The position numbers and the translations under genes were made by a program. The notes under the pieces were generated by a model. That model ran no database searches. It was not told where the DNA came from and saw only the letters and a program-made list of their open reading frames with translations. A stretch of DNA of 42,035 nucleotides from Comamonas terrae (GTDB lineage: Bacteria > Pseudomonadota > Gammaproteobacteria > Burkholderiales > Burkholderiaceae_C), in contig NZ_BCNT01000026.1 in the NCBI RefSeq assembly GCF_001544075.1, positions 1-42,035 on the forward strand, read 5' to 3'. Each line of letters starts with the position of its first letter. The first letter of the stretch is position 1. Below are positions 18,305 to 32,001 of the stretch, one piece after another.

Positions 18305-19387
18305 TTGGACAGCAGCACACCTCCACCCTCCTCGCCACGTCCCGGTGCCCGTGGCCGCTCGCCCCGTGCCAGCGGCCGCGTCACGCTCAGCGATGTGGCA
18401 CAGGCCGTGGGCGTGAGCGCCATGACGGTCTCGCGCGCGCTGCGCGGCGAGCGGCGCGTGGACCCGCAGCTAGTGGAGAAGATCCAGGCCGCCGCCCAGC
18501 GCATGGGCTATGTGCCCGACCCCGCGGCCCGCGCGCTGGCCTCGCAGAAAAGCACCCAGGTGCTGGTGCTGGTGCCGCTGCTGTCCAACACCTTGTTCGT
18601 GGACCTCATCGAGTCCATCCACAAGGTGCTGTTCGCGGCCGGCTACCATGCGCTGATCGGCGTGACCCATTACGACCGCGCAGAGGAGGAGCAGCTGCTG
18701 CGCACCTATCTGCCGCTGCGTCCGGCGGGCCTGCTGCTCACGGGCTTCGACCACAGCCCTGCGGCGCGCAAACTGCTGGCCGACAGCAAGATCCCCTGTG
18801 TGCACATGATGGAGCTCAGCGCCGCAGACGAGCCTGCCCCGGGGACGGCCCAGACGCCCTGCGTGGGCTTTTCGCAGGCCGAGGCCGGCGCCGCCATCAC
18901 GCGCCACCTGCTCGAGCGCGGACGCCGGCGCATCGCCTTCTGCGCGGGCCAGCTTGATGCGCGCGTGATGCAGCGCGCGGCCGGCTGGCGCGCCATGCTG
19001 GAGCAGCAAGGCCTGTACGACCCGGCGCTGGAGCTGCTGTGGCCCCAGCCGACCTCGATGGCGCTGGGCGCCGAGCTGCTGACCCAGGCGCTGCAGCGCG
19101 ACCCGGCCATCGACGCCCTCTTCTTCTGCAACGACGACATCGCCCAGGGCGCGCTGCTCGAGGCGCTGCGCCGCGGCATTCCCGTGCCCGAGCGCCTGGC
19201 CATCACGGGCTTCAACGACCTGCCCGGCAGCGACCAGATGCTGCCGCCGCTGACCACGGTTCGCACGCCGCGCGGCGCCATCGGCGCCGAATCCGCACGG
19301 ATGCTGCTGCAGTTGATGCGCGGCGAAACCGTGGCCACGCCGCGGCTGGATCTGGGCTACGAACTCGTGGTGCGGCACAGCAGCTAG
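18305..19387 (+). CDS. LacI-family transcriptional repressor (GntR-like, gluconate)
   Basis: 360 residues. The N-terminal helix-turn-helix (about 26-52) reads VTLSDVAQAVGVSAMTVSRALRG with the hinge RMGYVPDPAARALAS, followed by a periplasmic-binding-protein-like ligand domain. DALFFCNDDIAQGALLEALRR and AITGFNDLPGS are the expected late motifs. The only start that keeps the whole DNA-binding domain is a TTG at 18305, behind AGGA. It is divergent from gntK-dctQMP-edd-eda and two matching palindromes lie in and beside the gap, so it most likely represses that operon and itself, with gluconate or a phosphorylated product as inducer. Confidence 0.9.
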   Translation: MDSSTPPPSSPRPGARGRSPRASGRVTLSDVAQAVGVSAMTVSRALRGERRVDPQLVEKIQAAAQRMGYVPDPAARALASQKSTQVLVLVPLLSNTLFVDLIESIHKVLFAAGYHALIGVTHYDRAEEEQLLRTYLPLRPAGLLLTGFDHSPAARKLLADSKIPCVHMMELSAADEPAPGTAQTPCVGFSQAEAGAAITRHLLERGRRRIAFCAGQLDARVMQRAAGWRAMLEQQGLYDPALELLWPQPTSMALGAELLTQALQRDPAIDALFFCNDDIAQGALLEALRRGIPVPERLAITGFNDLPGSDQMLPPLTTVRTPRGAIGAESARMLLQLMRGETVATPRLDLGYELVVRHSS

Positions 19388-19437
19388 ACGCTTCTGCCAT
19401 AGCTGGAAGCCATGGCGGCAGCAAACCCCACACGTCC

Positions 19438-19731
19438 CTACAGCAGAATCTGGCGCCCGGGAAAGGCCTTGCCCCAGATCCGCAGCTCATAGCTGCGCGC
19501 GCCGTGGATGAAATACGGGTCCTGCCCGATCAGCTCCACGGCCCGCTCGCGGCCCGCCACTTCAAAAATCCAGAGCCCGCCCATGTAGTCGCCTTCCGGC
19601 TGCAGGCGGCAGCCGCCGGCCAGCACGATTTCATCGCGGTAGCGGTCCAGAAACGCCAGATGCTCGTCCTGGAGCCGCGCACGCACCTCCAGCATCTTCG
19701 GCGTGTCGGTAAAGATGGCGATCCAGCGCAT
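19438..19731 (-). CDS. YciI-family protein
   Basis: 97 residues, a small alpha/beta ferredoxin-like protein of the YCII-related family: MRWIAIFTD at the start, HLAFLDRYRDEIVLAGG in the middle, then GGLWIFEVAGRERAVELI with QDPYFIHGA and the final beta strand YELRIW. Family members are putative enzymes or ligand-binding proteins with mostly unknown substrates. The gene follows the thioesterase by 16 bases and ends the leftward series that begins with the mutase. It converges with the repressor gene after 50 bases. The longer frame upstream overlaps the thioesterase and was not used. Confidence 0.85.
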   Translation of the reverse strand: MRWIAIFTDTPKMLEVRARLQDEHLAFLDRYRDEIVLAGGCRLQPEGDYMGGLWIFEVAGRERAVELIGQDPYFIHGARSYELRIWGKAFPGRQILL

Positions 19732-19747
19732 GGACGGCTTCTTCTCG

Positions 19748-20187
19748 TCAGCCCAAGGCCACGAATTCGCCCACCAGGCGGCCGGCCGGCGTACCGTGCT
19801 CATCGCCCAGCAGCGATGCCACGGCAATGCGCGCCTTGCCCTTGCGGGCCAGCATGCGGATGAACTGGGGCCATTGCTGCGGCTCCACCAAGGCCGAGCG
19901 GGCCTGGAAGGCTCCGGCAATCGGCTGCTCGTATTCCATGGTGTTGCGCTGTATCACCAGACGGCTGTCCAGCCCCTCGGCCCCGAGCCGCTGGTGCAGC
20001 AGGGACCAGGCCGCGAGTATGGCCAGCGCCGAGGCGCTGCCGCCGAAGACCGTGTCCCGGTGGTTGATATTGGGCGCAAGCGGCGCACGCAGCAATACAC
20101 CGTCAGGTTCCGTAGACACCACCTCCACCGCCATGGCCCGAGACAGCGGAATGTGATCGTGCAGATAGCGTTCGAGCGCGCCTGCGG

Positions 20188-20200
<13 letters not shown>
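19748..20200 (-). CDS. Hot-dog thioesterase of the YiiD_C type
   Basis: 150 residues matching the putative thioesterase domain found at the C-terminus of E. coli Yii[13 protein letters not shown] near the start, [25 protein letters not shown] (about 41-65) with the hot-dog helix, and [14 protein letters not shown]. It probably hydrolyses an acyl-CoA or acyl-ACP; the substrate is unknown. It overlaps the VOC gene by 13 bases, so the two are likely translated together. In this neighbourhood a role in clearing trapped CoA esters is possible but is inference only. Confidence 0.82.
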
Positions 20201-20676
<476 letters not shown>

Positions 20677-20757
20677 GGATGTCTCCTGATGGTTATCTGG
20701 TTTCGATAGCTGCCGGCGCACTGCTGCCGGGCGCTGCAGCCAGTTTTGAGCGGATTT

Positions 20758-21582
20758 TCATACCTCGCCCAGCGCCCAGCCGCTGGCCATGGCGAAGTAT
20801 TCGCGCAGCCAGGCATTGAAGCGCATGGTCGGCGGCGTGGGCGCGGCCACGGGATGGGCATCGCCCAGTCCTTGGCGTCTGACCATGGCCATCACGCGCA
20901 TCAGATGGAAGTCGCTGCTGACGATGGCCATGGGTGCATCGGCACCCACGCCGCGCTCGGCCAGCAGCGGCCGGCTCAGCCGGAGGTTGAGTTCGGTGCT
21001 GGTGCTGTGCTTTTCGAGCACCAGGCGCCCGGGTTCGATGCCGTGGCGCTGCTGCAGGTAGCGGGCCATGATTTCCGCCTCCGACTCCTTCTCGCCCCAG
21101 TCGACGCCGCCGCAGACCGCGATCAGCGCTTGCGGCTGCAGCCTGGCCAGCGCCGCGGCCGTATCCAGCCGCGCGGCCAGCGGCGGGCGCGGCTCTCCGT
21201 CGAGCGTGGCGCTGCCCAGCACCACGATGGCCTGCACGGGCGGCACCTGGGCCGGCGCCAGGCCCATGCCCAGCAGGCGGCTCCAGAAAAACAGCAGGCT
21301 GGCCAGCCACAGCGCAAACAGCGCCCATCCCGCCGTCCAGAGCCGCGCATGGCCGGGGCTTGCATGGCGCCAGCGCTGCAGGGCCGCCCATTTGCAGGCG
21401 ATGAGCAGGCCGGCCGTTCCCAGCATGGCCGGGACGATGACGCCCAGGTTGAAATGCCCCTTGGCCATGAGCACCAGCGCGTCGAGCAGCAGCACGGCGC
21501 CCGCCGCGGCCAGCACGCAGCGGGCGAGCCGCTCGCGCCGCGTGGCCTGTGCCGGAAAGAAGGAAAAACCGGATGCTTTCAA
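20758..21582 (-). CDS. DUF218 (YdcF/SanA/ElyC-like) membrane protein
   Basis: 274 residues. Hydrophobic segments at about 18-40, 46-64 and 82-103 precede a DUF218 domain (about 115-270) with VQAIVVLGSATLDGEPRPPLAARLD, LEKHSTSTELNLRLS and IVSSDFHLMRV. Family members act in the cell envelope (SanA and ElyC affect envelope integrity and peptidoglycan precursor use) or are small soluble proteins (YdcF). No direct link to propionate metabolism is evident. It lies between pccA and the VOC gene with gaps of 112 and 81 bases and may be separately transcribed. Confidence 0.85.
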   Translation of the reverse strand: MKASGFSFFPAQATRRERLARCVLAAAGAVLLLDALVLMAKGHFNLGVIVPAMLGTAGLLIACKWAALQRWRHASPGHARLWTAGWALFALWLASLLFFWSRLLGMGLAPAQVPPVQAIVVLGSATLDGEPRPPLAARLDTAAALARLQPQALIAVCGGVDWGEKESEAEIMARYLQQRHGIEPGRLVLEKHSTSTELNLRLSRPLLAERGVGADAPMAIVSSDFHLMRVMAMVRRQGLGDAHPVAAPTPPTMRFNAWLREYFAMASGWALGEV

Positions 21583-21694
21583 AGAAATAGCGGCTTGCGC
21601 AGATGGGGCAAGCTCTGGAAGGTGGTTGAAGCCTTGATTGTGCCTCGGCGCATGGCCGCCCCGGCCACAGCCGGCGCCGCCATGCCCGCAGCCA

Positions 21695-23743
<2,049 letters not shown>

Positions 23744-23765
23744 GGTGTAAGGAATAAAGAGCGCG

Positions 23766-24239
23766 TCAAGCCTTGGTGGAGGCGATCAGATCCAGCTCGA
23801 CGCTGGCATTCTTGGGCAACTGGAATACGCCGACGGACGTACGGGAGTGCTGTCCCGCTTCACCGAGCACGTCCAATAGCACGGCGGAAGCGCCGTCCGA
23901 CACTTCGCTTTGGAGCGTGAACGATTCGGTGCATTGCACGAAGACCGTGATGCGCAGAATGCGGCTCACCTGCTCCAGGCTGCCGAACTGGCGGCGCAGC
24001 AGCGCCAGGGCGCGCATCGCACAGATCCTGGCGGCCAGTTGCGCCTGTTCCAGCGAAACATCGGCTCCCACGCGGCCGGTGACGACGACGCCATCGCCTA
24101 CGCGGGGCACCTGGCCGCTGACATAGGCGACCCCTGCATCCACGACCAAGGGCGTGTAGTTGCCGCCGATCTTGATTTCGCCATCGAATGAATAGCCCAG
24201 GCGCCGGGCCAGTTCGTCAAAACGTTGATCTGCATTCAT
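23766..24239 (-). CDS. RidA/YjgF-family protein inside the pcc operon
   Basis: 157 residues of the longer RidA subfamily (N-terminal extension before GGNYTPLVVDAGVAYVSGQVP). Conserved late motifs are RITVFVQCTESFTLQSEV and the terminal SVGVFQLPKNASVELDLIAS, but the RidA substrate-binding arginine position reads HSRTSVGV, with Arg present. Archetypal RidA deaminates reactive 2-aminoacrylate imines; many paralogues have unknown substrates. It sits 13 bases after pccB and 22 before pccA, so it is co-transcribed. ATG at 24239 follows AAGGAG. Confidence 0.88.
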   Translation of the reverse strand: MNADQRFDELARRLGYSFDGEIKIGGNYTPLVVDAGVAYVSGQVPRVGDGVVVTGRVGADVSLEQAQLAARICAMRALALLRRQFGSLEQVSRILRITVFVQCTESFTLQSEVSDGASAVLLDVLGEAGQHSRTSVGVFQLPKNASVELDLIASTKA

Positions 24240-24252
24240 CGCGCACGCTCCT

Positions 24253-25788
<1,536 letters not shown>

Positions 25789-25847
25789 GCTCGTCCTCTG
25801 ATGTGATCGGGTTGTCTTGTCTCTGATGCTACGTTTATATGAGCTGT

Positions 25848-26858
25848 CTACGCTTGCTGCGCATGGGCTGCAAGCAGATTTCTTGCCGCGGTACTGGCCG
25901 CGATGCGGCCCGCGGCCACCTCGGCCTGCAGGCCGGGCAAAAGCGCCTTGACCTGCGGATGCTGGCGAAAGGCCTGCTTGAGCCCGAAGTCGATGCGCTC
26001 CCACATCCAGGCCAGGGCCTGCTTCTCGCGGCGCAGCTGCAGGCGGCCGTTGGCCGTCTGCAGCTGCCTGAACTGGCCGACCGCGGCCCAGAAGCCTTCC
26101 ACGCCCTGGCCCAGCAAGGCGCTGATCTGCAGCACGCGCGGCTGCCACAGCGCGCCGCCGGTGGCATGGTCGGGGTTGCCGTGCATGCCCAGGAGGCGCA
26201 GGCTCGAGGTGATCTGCGCCTGGGCCCGCGTGGCGGCGTTGGGGTCGATGTCCGCCTTGTTGATGACCACCAGGTCGGCCAGCTCCATCACGCCCTTCTT
26301 GATGGCCTGCAGGTCGTCGCCCGCGTTGGGCAGCTGCAGCACGCAGAACATGTCGGTCATGCCGTGCACGGCAATCTCGCTCTGGCCCACGCCCACGGTC
26401 TCGATGATGACCACGTCGTAGCCGGCGGCCTCGCAGACCAGCATGGCCTCGCGCGTCTTCTCGGCCACGCCGCCCAGCGTTCCGCTGGAGGGACTGGGGC
26501 GGATGTAGGCCTTCTCGTTGACCGAGAGCTGCTCCATGCGCGTCTTGTCGCCCAGGATGGAGCCGCCCGACACGGTGGACGAAGGATCGATGGCCAGCAC
26601 GGCGACCTGGAGGCCCTGGGCGATCAGGTACAGGCCCAGCGCTTCGATGAAGGTGGACTTGCCCACGCCCGGCACGCCGCTGATGCCCAGGCGAAACGCC
26701 TTGCCCGTGTGCGGCAGCAGGGCCGTGAGCAGGCCGTCGGCCTGGTCGCGGTGGTCGGCGCGCGAGGATTCCAGCAGGGTGATGGCCTTGGCCATGGAGC
26801 GGCGCCGCACGGCGGGGCTGCCGTGCATAATGCCGTCCTGCATTTGCTCGGGTGTCAT
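25848..26858 (-). CDS. meaB: MeaB/ArgK-type GTPase, mutase chaperone
   Basis: 336-residue G3E P-loop GTPase that protects and reactivates methylmalonyl-CoA mutase and gates delivery of adenosylcobalamin. Walker A is GVPGVGKST (61-69). [30 protein letters not shown] and the guanine motif NKAD follow in order. It starts 15 bases after the mutase stop, so they are co-transcribed. The ribosome-binding site is weak, which suggests coupling to mutase translation. Confidence 0.95.
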   Translation of the reverse strand: MTPEQMQDGIMHGSPAVRRRSMAKAITLLESSRADHRDQADGLLTALLPHTGKAFRLGISGVPGVGKSTFIEALGLYLIAQGLQVAVLAIDPSSTVSGGSILGDKTRMEQLSVNEKAYIRPSPSSGTLGGVAEKTREAMLVCEAAGYDVVIIETVGVGQSEIAVHGMTDMFCVLQLPNAGDDLQAIKKGVMELADLVVINKADIDPNAATRAQAQITSSLRLLGMHGNPDHATGGALWQPRVLQISALLGQGVEGFWAAVGQFRQLQTANGRLQLRREKQALAWMWERIDFGLKQAFRQHPQVKALLPGLQAEVAAGRIAASTAARNLLAAHAQQA

Positions 26859-26873
26859 TGCTCGCGAAGGCGC

Positions 26874-29054
26874 TTACAGGCCGCTGGCCTTCTTGATCTG
26901 CTCCAGCACGTCCTTGGCGCTGGCCGGGATCGGCGTGCCGGGGCCATAGACGCCCTTGACGCCGGCGTTGTAGAGGAAGTCGTAGTCCTGCGCCGGGATC
27001 ACGCCGCCGACGAAGACGATGATGTCGTCCGCGCCCTGCTTCTTCAGCTCCTCGATGATGGCCGGCACCAGCGTCTTGTGGCCGGCGGCCAGCGTGGACA
27101 CACCCACGGCATGCACGTCGTTCTCGATGGCCTGGCGCGCGCATTCCTCGGGGGTCTGGAACAGCGGGCCCATGTCCACGTCGAAGCCCAGGTCGGCAAA
27201 GGCCGTGGCCACCACCTTGGCGCCGCGGTCGTGGCCGTCCTGGCCCAGCTTGGCGATCATCACGCGCGGGCGGCGGCCCAGCGTTTCGGATGCCGCATTG
27301 ATCTCGGTCTTGAGCTTGTCCCAGCCTTCGGCCGAGTCGTAGGCGGCTGCGTACACACCGGTCACCTTTTGCGTATCGGCGCGGTGGCGGCCGAAGGCCT
27401 TTTCCAGCGCGTCGGAGACTTCACCCACCGTGGCGCGCAGGCGCACGGCCTTGATGGCCAGGTCGAGCAGGTTGCCCTGGCCACTTTCTGCTGCGGAAGT
27501 GAGAGCATCCAGCGCTTGCTCCACCTGGGCTTGATCGCGTTTTTGCTTGATATTCTTGAGGCGGGCGATCTGGCTGTCGCGCACCTTGACATTGTCCACC
27601 TCGAGGATGTCGACCGGGTCTTCCTTGGCCAGCTTGTATTTGTTGACGCCGACGATGACTTCCTTGCCAGAGTCGATGCGCGCCTGCTTTTCGGCGGCCG
27701 CGGCCTCGATCTTGAGCTTGGCCCAGCCGCTGTCCACGGCCTGGGTCATGCCGCCCATGGCATCCACTTCCTCGATGATCTTCCAGGCGGCATCGGCCAT
27801 GTCCTGGGTGAGCTTTTCCATCATGTAGCTGCCGGCCCAGGGGTCGATCACATTGGTGATGTGGGTCTCTTCCTGGATGATGAGCTGGGTGTTGCGCGCA
27901 ATGCGGGCCGAGAACTCGGTGGGCAGCGCGATGGCTTCATCGAGCGCGTTCGTGTGCAGGCTTTGCGTGCCGCCGAACACGGCCGCCATGGCCTCGATGG
28001 TGGTGCGCACCACGTTGTTGTACGGGTCCTGCTCGGTCAGGCTCCAGCCGCTGGTCTGGCTGTGCGTGCGCAGCATCAGGCTCTTGGGGCTCTTGGCATT
28101 GAAGCCCTTCATGATGCGGCACCACAGCAGGCGCGCGGCCCGCATCTTGGCGATCTCGAGGTAGAAGTTCATGCCCACCGCCCAGAAGAACGACAGGCGG
28201 CCCGCGAAGGCATCCACATCCATGCCCTTGGCAATCGCGGTCTTCACATACTCCTTGCCGTCGGCCAGCGTGAACGCCAGTTCCAGCGCCTGGTTGGCGC
28301 CGGCTTCCTGCATGTGGTAGCCCGAGATCGAGATCGAGTTGAACTTGGGCATGTTCCGGCTCGTGTACTCGATGATGTCGCCGATGATGCGCATCGACGG
28401 CTTGGGCGGGTAGATATAGGTGTTGCGCACCATGAACTCTTTCAGAATGTCGTTCTGAATCGTTCCGGACAGCTGGTCCTGCGCCACGCCCTGCTCCTCG
28501 GCCGCCACCACGTAGCCAGCCAGCACGGGCAGCACGGCGCCGTTCATGGTCATGGAAACGCTCACCTTGTCGAGCGGGATTTCGTTGAAGAGGATCTTCA
28601 TGTCCTCCACCGAGTCGATGGCCACGCCGGCCTTGCCCACGTCGCCCGTCACCCGGGGATGGTCCGAGTCATAGCCGCGGTGCGTGGCCAGGTCGAAGGC
28701 GACCGAGACGCCCTGCCCGCCGGCGGCCAGCGCCTTGCGGTAGAAGGCATTGGACTCCTCGGCGGTCGAGAAACCCGCGTACTGGCGGATCGTCCAGGGC
28801 CGGCCTGCATACATGGTGGCCTGGGGGCCACGGATATAGGGCTCGAACCCTGGCAGCGTGTTGGTATAGGGCAGGCCTGCCAGATCCTCGGCCGTGTACA
28901 GCGGCTTGACGGTGATGCCATCCGGCGTTTCCCAGTTCAGCGCGTCCAGATTGCCACCGGGGGCCGCCTTGGCGGCGGCCTTGGCCCAGGTCTTGAGGTC
29001 TGCCTGGGCGAAATCTTCCGTCTGGCCTGCGTTGCTTGAGGTGTCTTGGCTCAT
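26874..29054 (-). CDS. scpA: Methylmalonyl-CoA mutase, single-chain
   Basis: Adenosylcobalamin enzyme that isomerises (R)-methylmalonyl-CoA to succinyl-CoA; 726 residues, the usual length. The substrate-binding TIM barrel is N-terminal ([32 protein letters not shown]). The C-terminal B12 domain (about 595-726) carries the DxHxxG motif in [11 protein letters not shown], whose histidine (about 608) is the lower cobalt ligand. It is the first gene of the leftward propionate cluster, facing a GntR/FCD regulator across 122 bases that contain a perfect 16-base palindrome. A homodimeric enzyme is expected since no second mutase subunit is present. It may also be named mcm or mutB. Confidence 0.96.
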   Translation of the reverse strand: MSQDTSSNAGQTEDFAQADLKTWAKAAAKAAPGGNLDALNWETPDGITVKPLYTAEDLAGLPYTNTLPGFEPYIRGPQATMYAGRPWTIRQYAGFSTAEESNAFYRKALAAGGQGVSVAFDLATHRGYDSDHPRVTGDVGKAGVAIDSVEDMKILFNEIPLDKVSVSMTMNGAVLPVLAGYVVAAEEQGVAQDQLSGTIQNDILKEFMVRNTYIYPPKPSMRIIGDIIEYTSRNMPKFNSISISGYHMQEAGANQALELAFTLADGKEYVKTAIAKGMDVDAFAGRLSFFWAVGMNFYLEIAKMRAARLLWCRIMKGFNAKSPKSLMLRTHSQTSGWSLTEQDPYNNVVRTTIEAMAAVFGGTQSLHTNALDEAIALPTEFSARIARNTQLIIQEETHITNVIDPWAGSYMMEKLTQDMADAAWKIIEEVDAMGGMTQAVDSGWAKLKIEAAAAEKQARIDSGKEVIVGVNKYKLAKEDPVDILEVDNVKVRDSQIARLKNIKQKRDQAQVEQALDALTSAAESGQGNLLDLAIKAVRLRATVGEVSDALEKAFGRHRADTQKVTGVYAAAYDSAEGWDKLKTEINAASETLGRRPRVMIAKLGQDGHDRGAKVVATAFADLGFDVDMGPLFQTPEECARQAIENDVHAVGVSTLAAGHKTLVPAIIEELKKQGADDIIVFVGGVIPAQDYDFLYNAGVKGVYGPGTPIPASAKDVLEQIKKASGL

Positions 29055-29128
29055 GTTGTCTCTCTGCTCTCTTGCTGTGCGCTACGCGTGTTTTCCGCGA
29101 TATGTTACCTTGCCGCCGAGTGTACATT

Positions 29129-29144
29129 ATTCATAATTATGAAT
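29129..29144. promoter_or_regulatory. Perfect 16-base palindrome, candidate GntR/FCD operator
   Basis: ATTCATAATTATGAAT reads the same on both strands. It lies in an AT-rich patch 74 bases from the mutase ATG and 32 from the regulator ATG. The size and position suit a GntR-family dimer acting on both divergent promoters. Binding is inferred. Confidence 0.7.
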
Positions 29145-29176
29145 TCAAAATATTTCGCACTTACAATCGCGACGAG

Positions 29177-29812
29177 ATGACAAAAACGACTTTGACACCC
29201 CGTGCGCTATACGAGCAAGTGGCCGAACAGCTACGCCAACGCATCTTTCAGCATGAGCTGGAGCCTGGCGCATGGATCGACGAGCTCAAGATTGCCGAGG
29301 AGTACGGCATCAGCCGCACGCCCCTGCGCGAGGCGCTCAAGGTTCTGGCGGCCGAAGGCCTGGTGACCATGAAGGTGCGACGTGGCGCCTATGTGACCGA
29401 GGTGTCGCCCAAGGATATTGCCGACGTCTACCGCCTCCTGAGCCTGCTGGAGGCCGATGCCGCCGCCGTGGTTGCCGAAACTGCCACCGATGCGCAGCTC
29501 GCGGCGCTGCGCAGCACGCATGAGGAACTGAGGCAGCACACGCACAATGCAGAGCGCTTTTTCGCGCTCAACGAACAGTTCCACATGCAGCTGCTGGATA
29601 TCGCCGACAACCGCTGGCGCAACCAGCTGGTGGCCGACCTGCGCAAGGTCATGAAGCTCAACCGCCACAAATCGCTGTTCCGGCAGGGGCGCATCGAGGA
29701 TTCCCTGGCCGAGCATGAAGCCATCATGCAGGCCCTGCTCGCACGCAGTCCGCGGGCCGCCGCCGAGGCGGTGCGTACCCATTTTCAAAATGGCCTGCTG
29801 GCCGCCACGTAA
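29177..29812 (+). CDS. GntR-family (FadR/FCD) transcriptional regulator
   Basis: 211 residues. A winged helix-turn-helix (about 8-75) contains the GntR signature IAEEYGISRTPLREALKVLAAEGLV, followed by the all-helical FCD ligand domain (about 83-205). That domain has histidines in NEQFHMQL, LAEHEAIM and VRTHFQNGL at positions that often bind a metal. Divergent from the methylmalonyl-CoA mutase gene, with a perfect palindrome between them, so it probably controls the propionate cluster; the effector (for example a propionate-derived acid or CoA ester) is unknown. The ATG at 29177 begins the DNA-binding domain; a longer open frame upstream crosses the operator region and was rejected. Confidence 0.9.
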   Translation: MTKTTLTPRALYEQVAEQLRQRIFQHELEPGAWIDELKIAEEYGISRTPLREALKVLAAEGLVTMKVRRGAYVTEVSPKDIADVYRLLSLLEADAAAVVAETATDAQLAALRSTHEELRQHTHNAERFFALNEQFHMQLLDIADNRWRNQLVADLRKVMKLNRHKSLFRQGRIEDSLAEHEAIMQALLARSPRAAAEAVRTHFQNGLLAAT

Positions 29813-29957
29813 CAAATAGCGCCATTGACGCCACAGCAATTGTCATGAATCGTCACGTAAGACTGCTCTGACACATCCACCATAAATACCCGGTGATATT
29901 GTGGGAAGCTATGCCATGACCGGATGTGCAATGCATCGGTCCCACAGGATATATCCC

Positions 29958-31514
29958 ATGCCGCCCTCATTCTTCTGGAGCGAAGGCCCGAATATCGAAC
30001 TGGTCCAAGGAAAATACGACCTTTGGCTGGTATTGCTGTCCTTGGGCGTCAGCTGTATTGCCTCCAACCAGGCCTTGCGCCTGGCTGCATTGGCACGCGA
30101 GGCCGTGACGCCGCAATTGCGCTTGGGAGCCATTGCCAGCGGCGGTTTGAGCCTGGGCACCGGAATATGGGCCATGCACTTTATCGGCATGCTCGCATAT
30201 ACGCCGCATGCCGGTATTCAATATGATTTGCGGCAGACCGTCATTTCCCTTCTTCCGGGACTGGCAGCCTCTTTCGTGGCGCTGATGCTGCTGGCCAAGT
30301 CCCGGTTGCGCAATATCGAACTGGTATTGGGGGGGGCGATTGTCGGCATCGGCATTGCGGCCATGCATTACAGCGGCATGTCCGCCATGCGCATGCATGC
30401 CACCATGCAATATGCCCCCGGACATTTCGTGCTTTCGCTGGCCATCGACATGGCACTGGCCATGCTGGCGCTCTGGATACGCTTTGGCCTCGCCGGCTCC
30501 CGCAGAAAGCTCACCCTTCATGGAAAAATCCTGGCCACTCTGGTCATGGGTGCCGCCATTGCCGGCATGCACTACACAGCCATGCTGGCTTTGCGCGTGC
30601 AGGAAATGCCGGGCGCCGAGCCCGAAGAGCCCGCCACGGAAAATCAGCTGCTTCTGGCGCTGCTGATTGCCTTGGTGAGCCTGATTGTCGGCGGCCTGAT
30701 CGCGCAGACCAACGCGCACCTGCATTACCGCAGGCGCTGGCAGATCGAGGACATGAATGCCGCCCATTTGCGCGCCCTGGTGCAAATGGCTGCCGACGGC
30801 ATCATCAGCATTGACACGCAAGGCAAGGTGCTCGATTACAACCCGGCCGCCGAACATATCCTGGGCTGGGCACCCGCGGAAGTGATTGGAAAAAATGTCG
30901 GCATGCTGCTGCCCGAGGCGCTTTCCGGCCAGCTTGCCGAATATCTGCAAAAGCACGAGCAGGCCCAGAACCGGGGCGCCGAGCCTTTGAGCAACAGGAT
31001 CTCGGAGGTGCTCGGCCAGCACAAGAATGGCAGCCTGGTGCCCCTGCGCGTGGCGCTGAGCCAGGCTGATGCCCGGGGCCAGCGCATGTATGTGGGCATA
31101 CTGACCGATCTGGGTCCCCAGAAAAGAATCGAACGCCAGTTGCGCATCGCCACCACCGTGTTCGAACACAGCTTCGAAGGCGTGGTGGTGCTCGACGCCA
31201 ACCGGCGCGTGGTGACCATCAACCCGGCCTATGAGCGCATGAGCGGCCTTTCGCTCAAGACCGCCAGGAACAAGGAGTTTTCGGCTTTCTACTTCGACGC
31301 AAGCGATGAAATGGAAACCGGCATGGGCTTTCCCGAAGTCTGGTCCGAAATCGGCCGCAGCGGCCACTGGAAAGGCAGCTGGAAGCTGCTCCACAGCGGT
31401 CGCAGCCACCAGCTTTCCCTCACGGCCGTGCGTGACGAACAGCAGCGCCTGCACCACTACATCGGCATCTGCTACGAAGACATACAGCAGCTGCAGCCGG
31501 CGATCCCAGGTTAG
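29958..31514 (+). CDS. MHYT-PAS-PAS membrane sensor without output domain
   Basis: 518 residues. The N-terminal MHYT domain has about seven membrane helices and three motif copies: WAMHFIGM (about 72-78), AAMHYSGM (135-141) and AGMHYTAM (203-209), proposed to bind metal and sense O2, CO or NO. A linker then leads to PAS 1 (about 268-385, DGIISIDTQGKVLDYN) and PAS 2 (about 396-508, EGVVVLDANRRVVTIN). The protein stops ten residues after PAS 2, where relatives usually continue into GGDEF, EAL or kinase domains. It may be a stand-alone sensor or a truncated cyclic-di-GMP protein. ATG at 29958 follows AGGA. An inverted repeat TGTGGGA/TCCCACA (29900-29906, 29940-29946) lies in the leader. Confidence 0.88.
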   Translation: MPPSFFWSEGPNIELVQGKYDLWLVLLSLGVSCIASNQALRLAALAREAVTPQLRLGAIASGGLSLGTGIWAMHFIGMLAYTPHAGIQYDLRQTVISLLPGLAASFVALMLLAKSRLRNIELVLGGAIVGIGIAAMHYSGMSAMRMHATMQYAPGHFVLSLAIDMALAMLALWIRFGLAGSRRKLTLHGKILATLVMGAAIAGMHYTAMLALRVQEMPGAEPEEPATENQLLLALLIALVSLIVGGLIAQTNAHLHYRRRWQIEDMNAAHLRALVQMAADGIISIDTQGKVLDYNPAAEHILGWAPAEVIGKNVGMLLPEALSGQLAEYLQKHEQAQNRGAEPLSNRISEVLGQHKNGSLVPLRVALSQADARGQRMYVGILTDLGPQKRIERQLRIATTVFEHSFEGVVVLDANRRVVTINPAYERMSGLSLKTARNKEFSAFYFDASDEMETGMGFPEVWSEIGRSGHWKGSWKLLHSGRSHQLSLTAVRDEQQRLHHYIGICYEDIQQLQPAIPG

Positions 31515-32001
31515 CTGCGCTGGCTGCCCCCCTCGCCTTTGTACCTGGCAGACCAAGCCAACCGGCAAGACGAGGCCGAGTCGAACCTTCATTGTTTTCA
31601 GGTCCACGCTCGCGTGGACCTCGTTCTACTTGGCTTGTTTTGGCACTTCCTGTTTTTAGATGGCTTTATTCATTTCATGTAAGTTACATTAGAATCAATA
31701 AACCACGCATCGATTGGTGACGCCTCGGTCATGCTCCCTCCAGGTGTTGAACGCAGGCTCGGGAGAGCGGCGGGCCAGCATCCGCCCTTTTCGACCGCAA
31801 GCAGCAGTTTGCCGGCCGATTTTCTTCGCCACGCACTGCCCGCCCCGCGCAAAGCCTTGTCCATGAAAGTGTGTGCCGTTCTGGGCACAATAATGCCCTC
31901 TCCTGCAAGCCATGGCGCTCCGGTAAAAAGGACCGCGCCGCGCAGCACCGCCGCATGAAGCGATCTCCTCAAGCGCTGCGGCAGGCGCCGAAACTGAATC
32001 C
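31515..32001. other. Intergenic region between MHYT gene and dusA
   Basis: 487 bases with no supported gene. It holds one strong hairpin near 31600-31621 and an AT-rich patch at about 31621-31705. The remainder should contain the native dusA promoter; no clear promoter motif was recognised. A 75-codon open frame at 31731-31958 has no ribosome-binding site and no recognisable family. Confidence 0.5.
31600..31621 (+). terminator. Stable hairpin downstream of MHYT gene, possible terminator
   Basis: AGGTCCACG (31600-31608) and CGTGGACCT (31613-31621) form a perfect 9-base stem with loop CTCG, about 86 bases past the stop codon. The following CGTTCTACTTGG has only a weak T-tract, so it is a candidate terminator or processing structure rather than a firm one. 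Confidence 0.45.

Noticed and set aside
25839..29039. A plus-strand open frame of over 1000 codons opposite meaB and the mutase
   Set aside because: Antisense to conserved genes and His/Leu/Gln-rich with no domain; a codon-bias shadow.
31731..31958. 75-codon open frame between the MHYT gene and dusA
   Set aside because: No ribosome-binding site, no recognisable family, and overlapping frames are open on the other strand.
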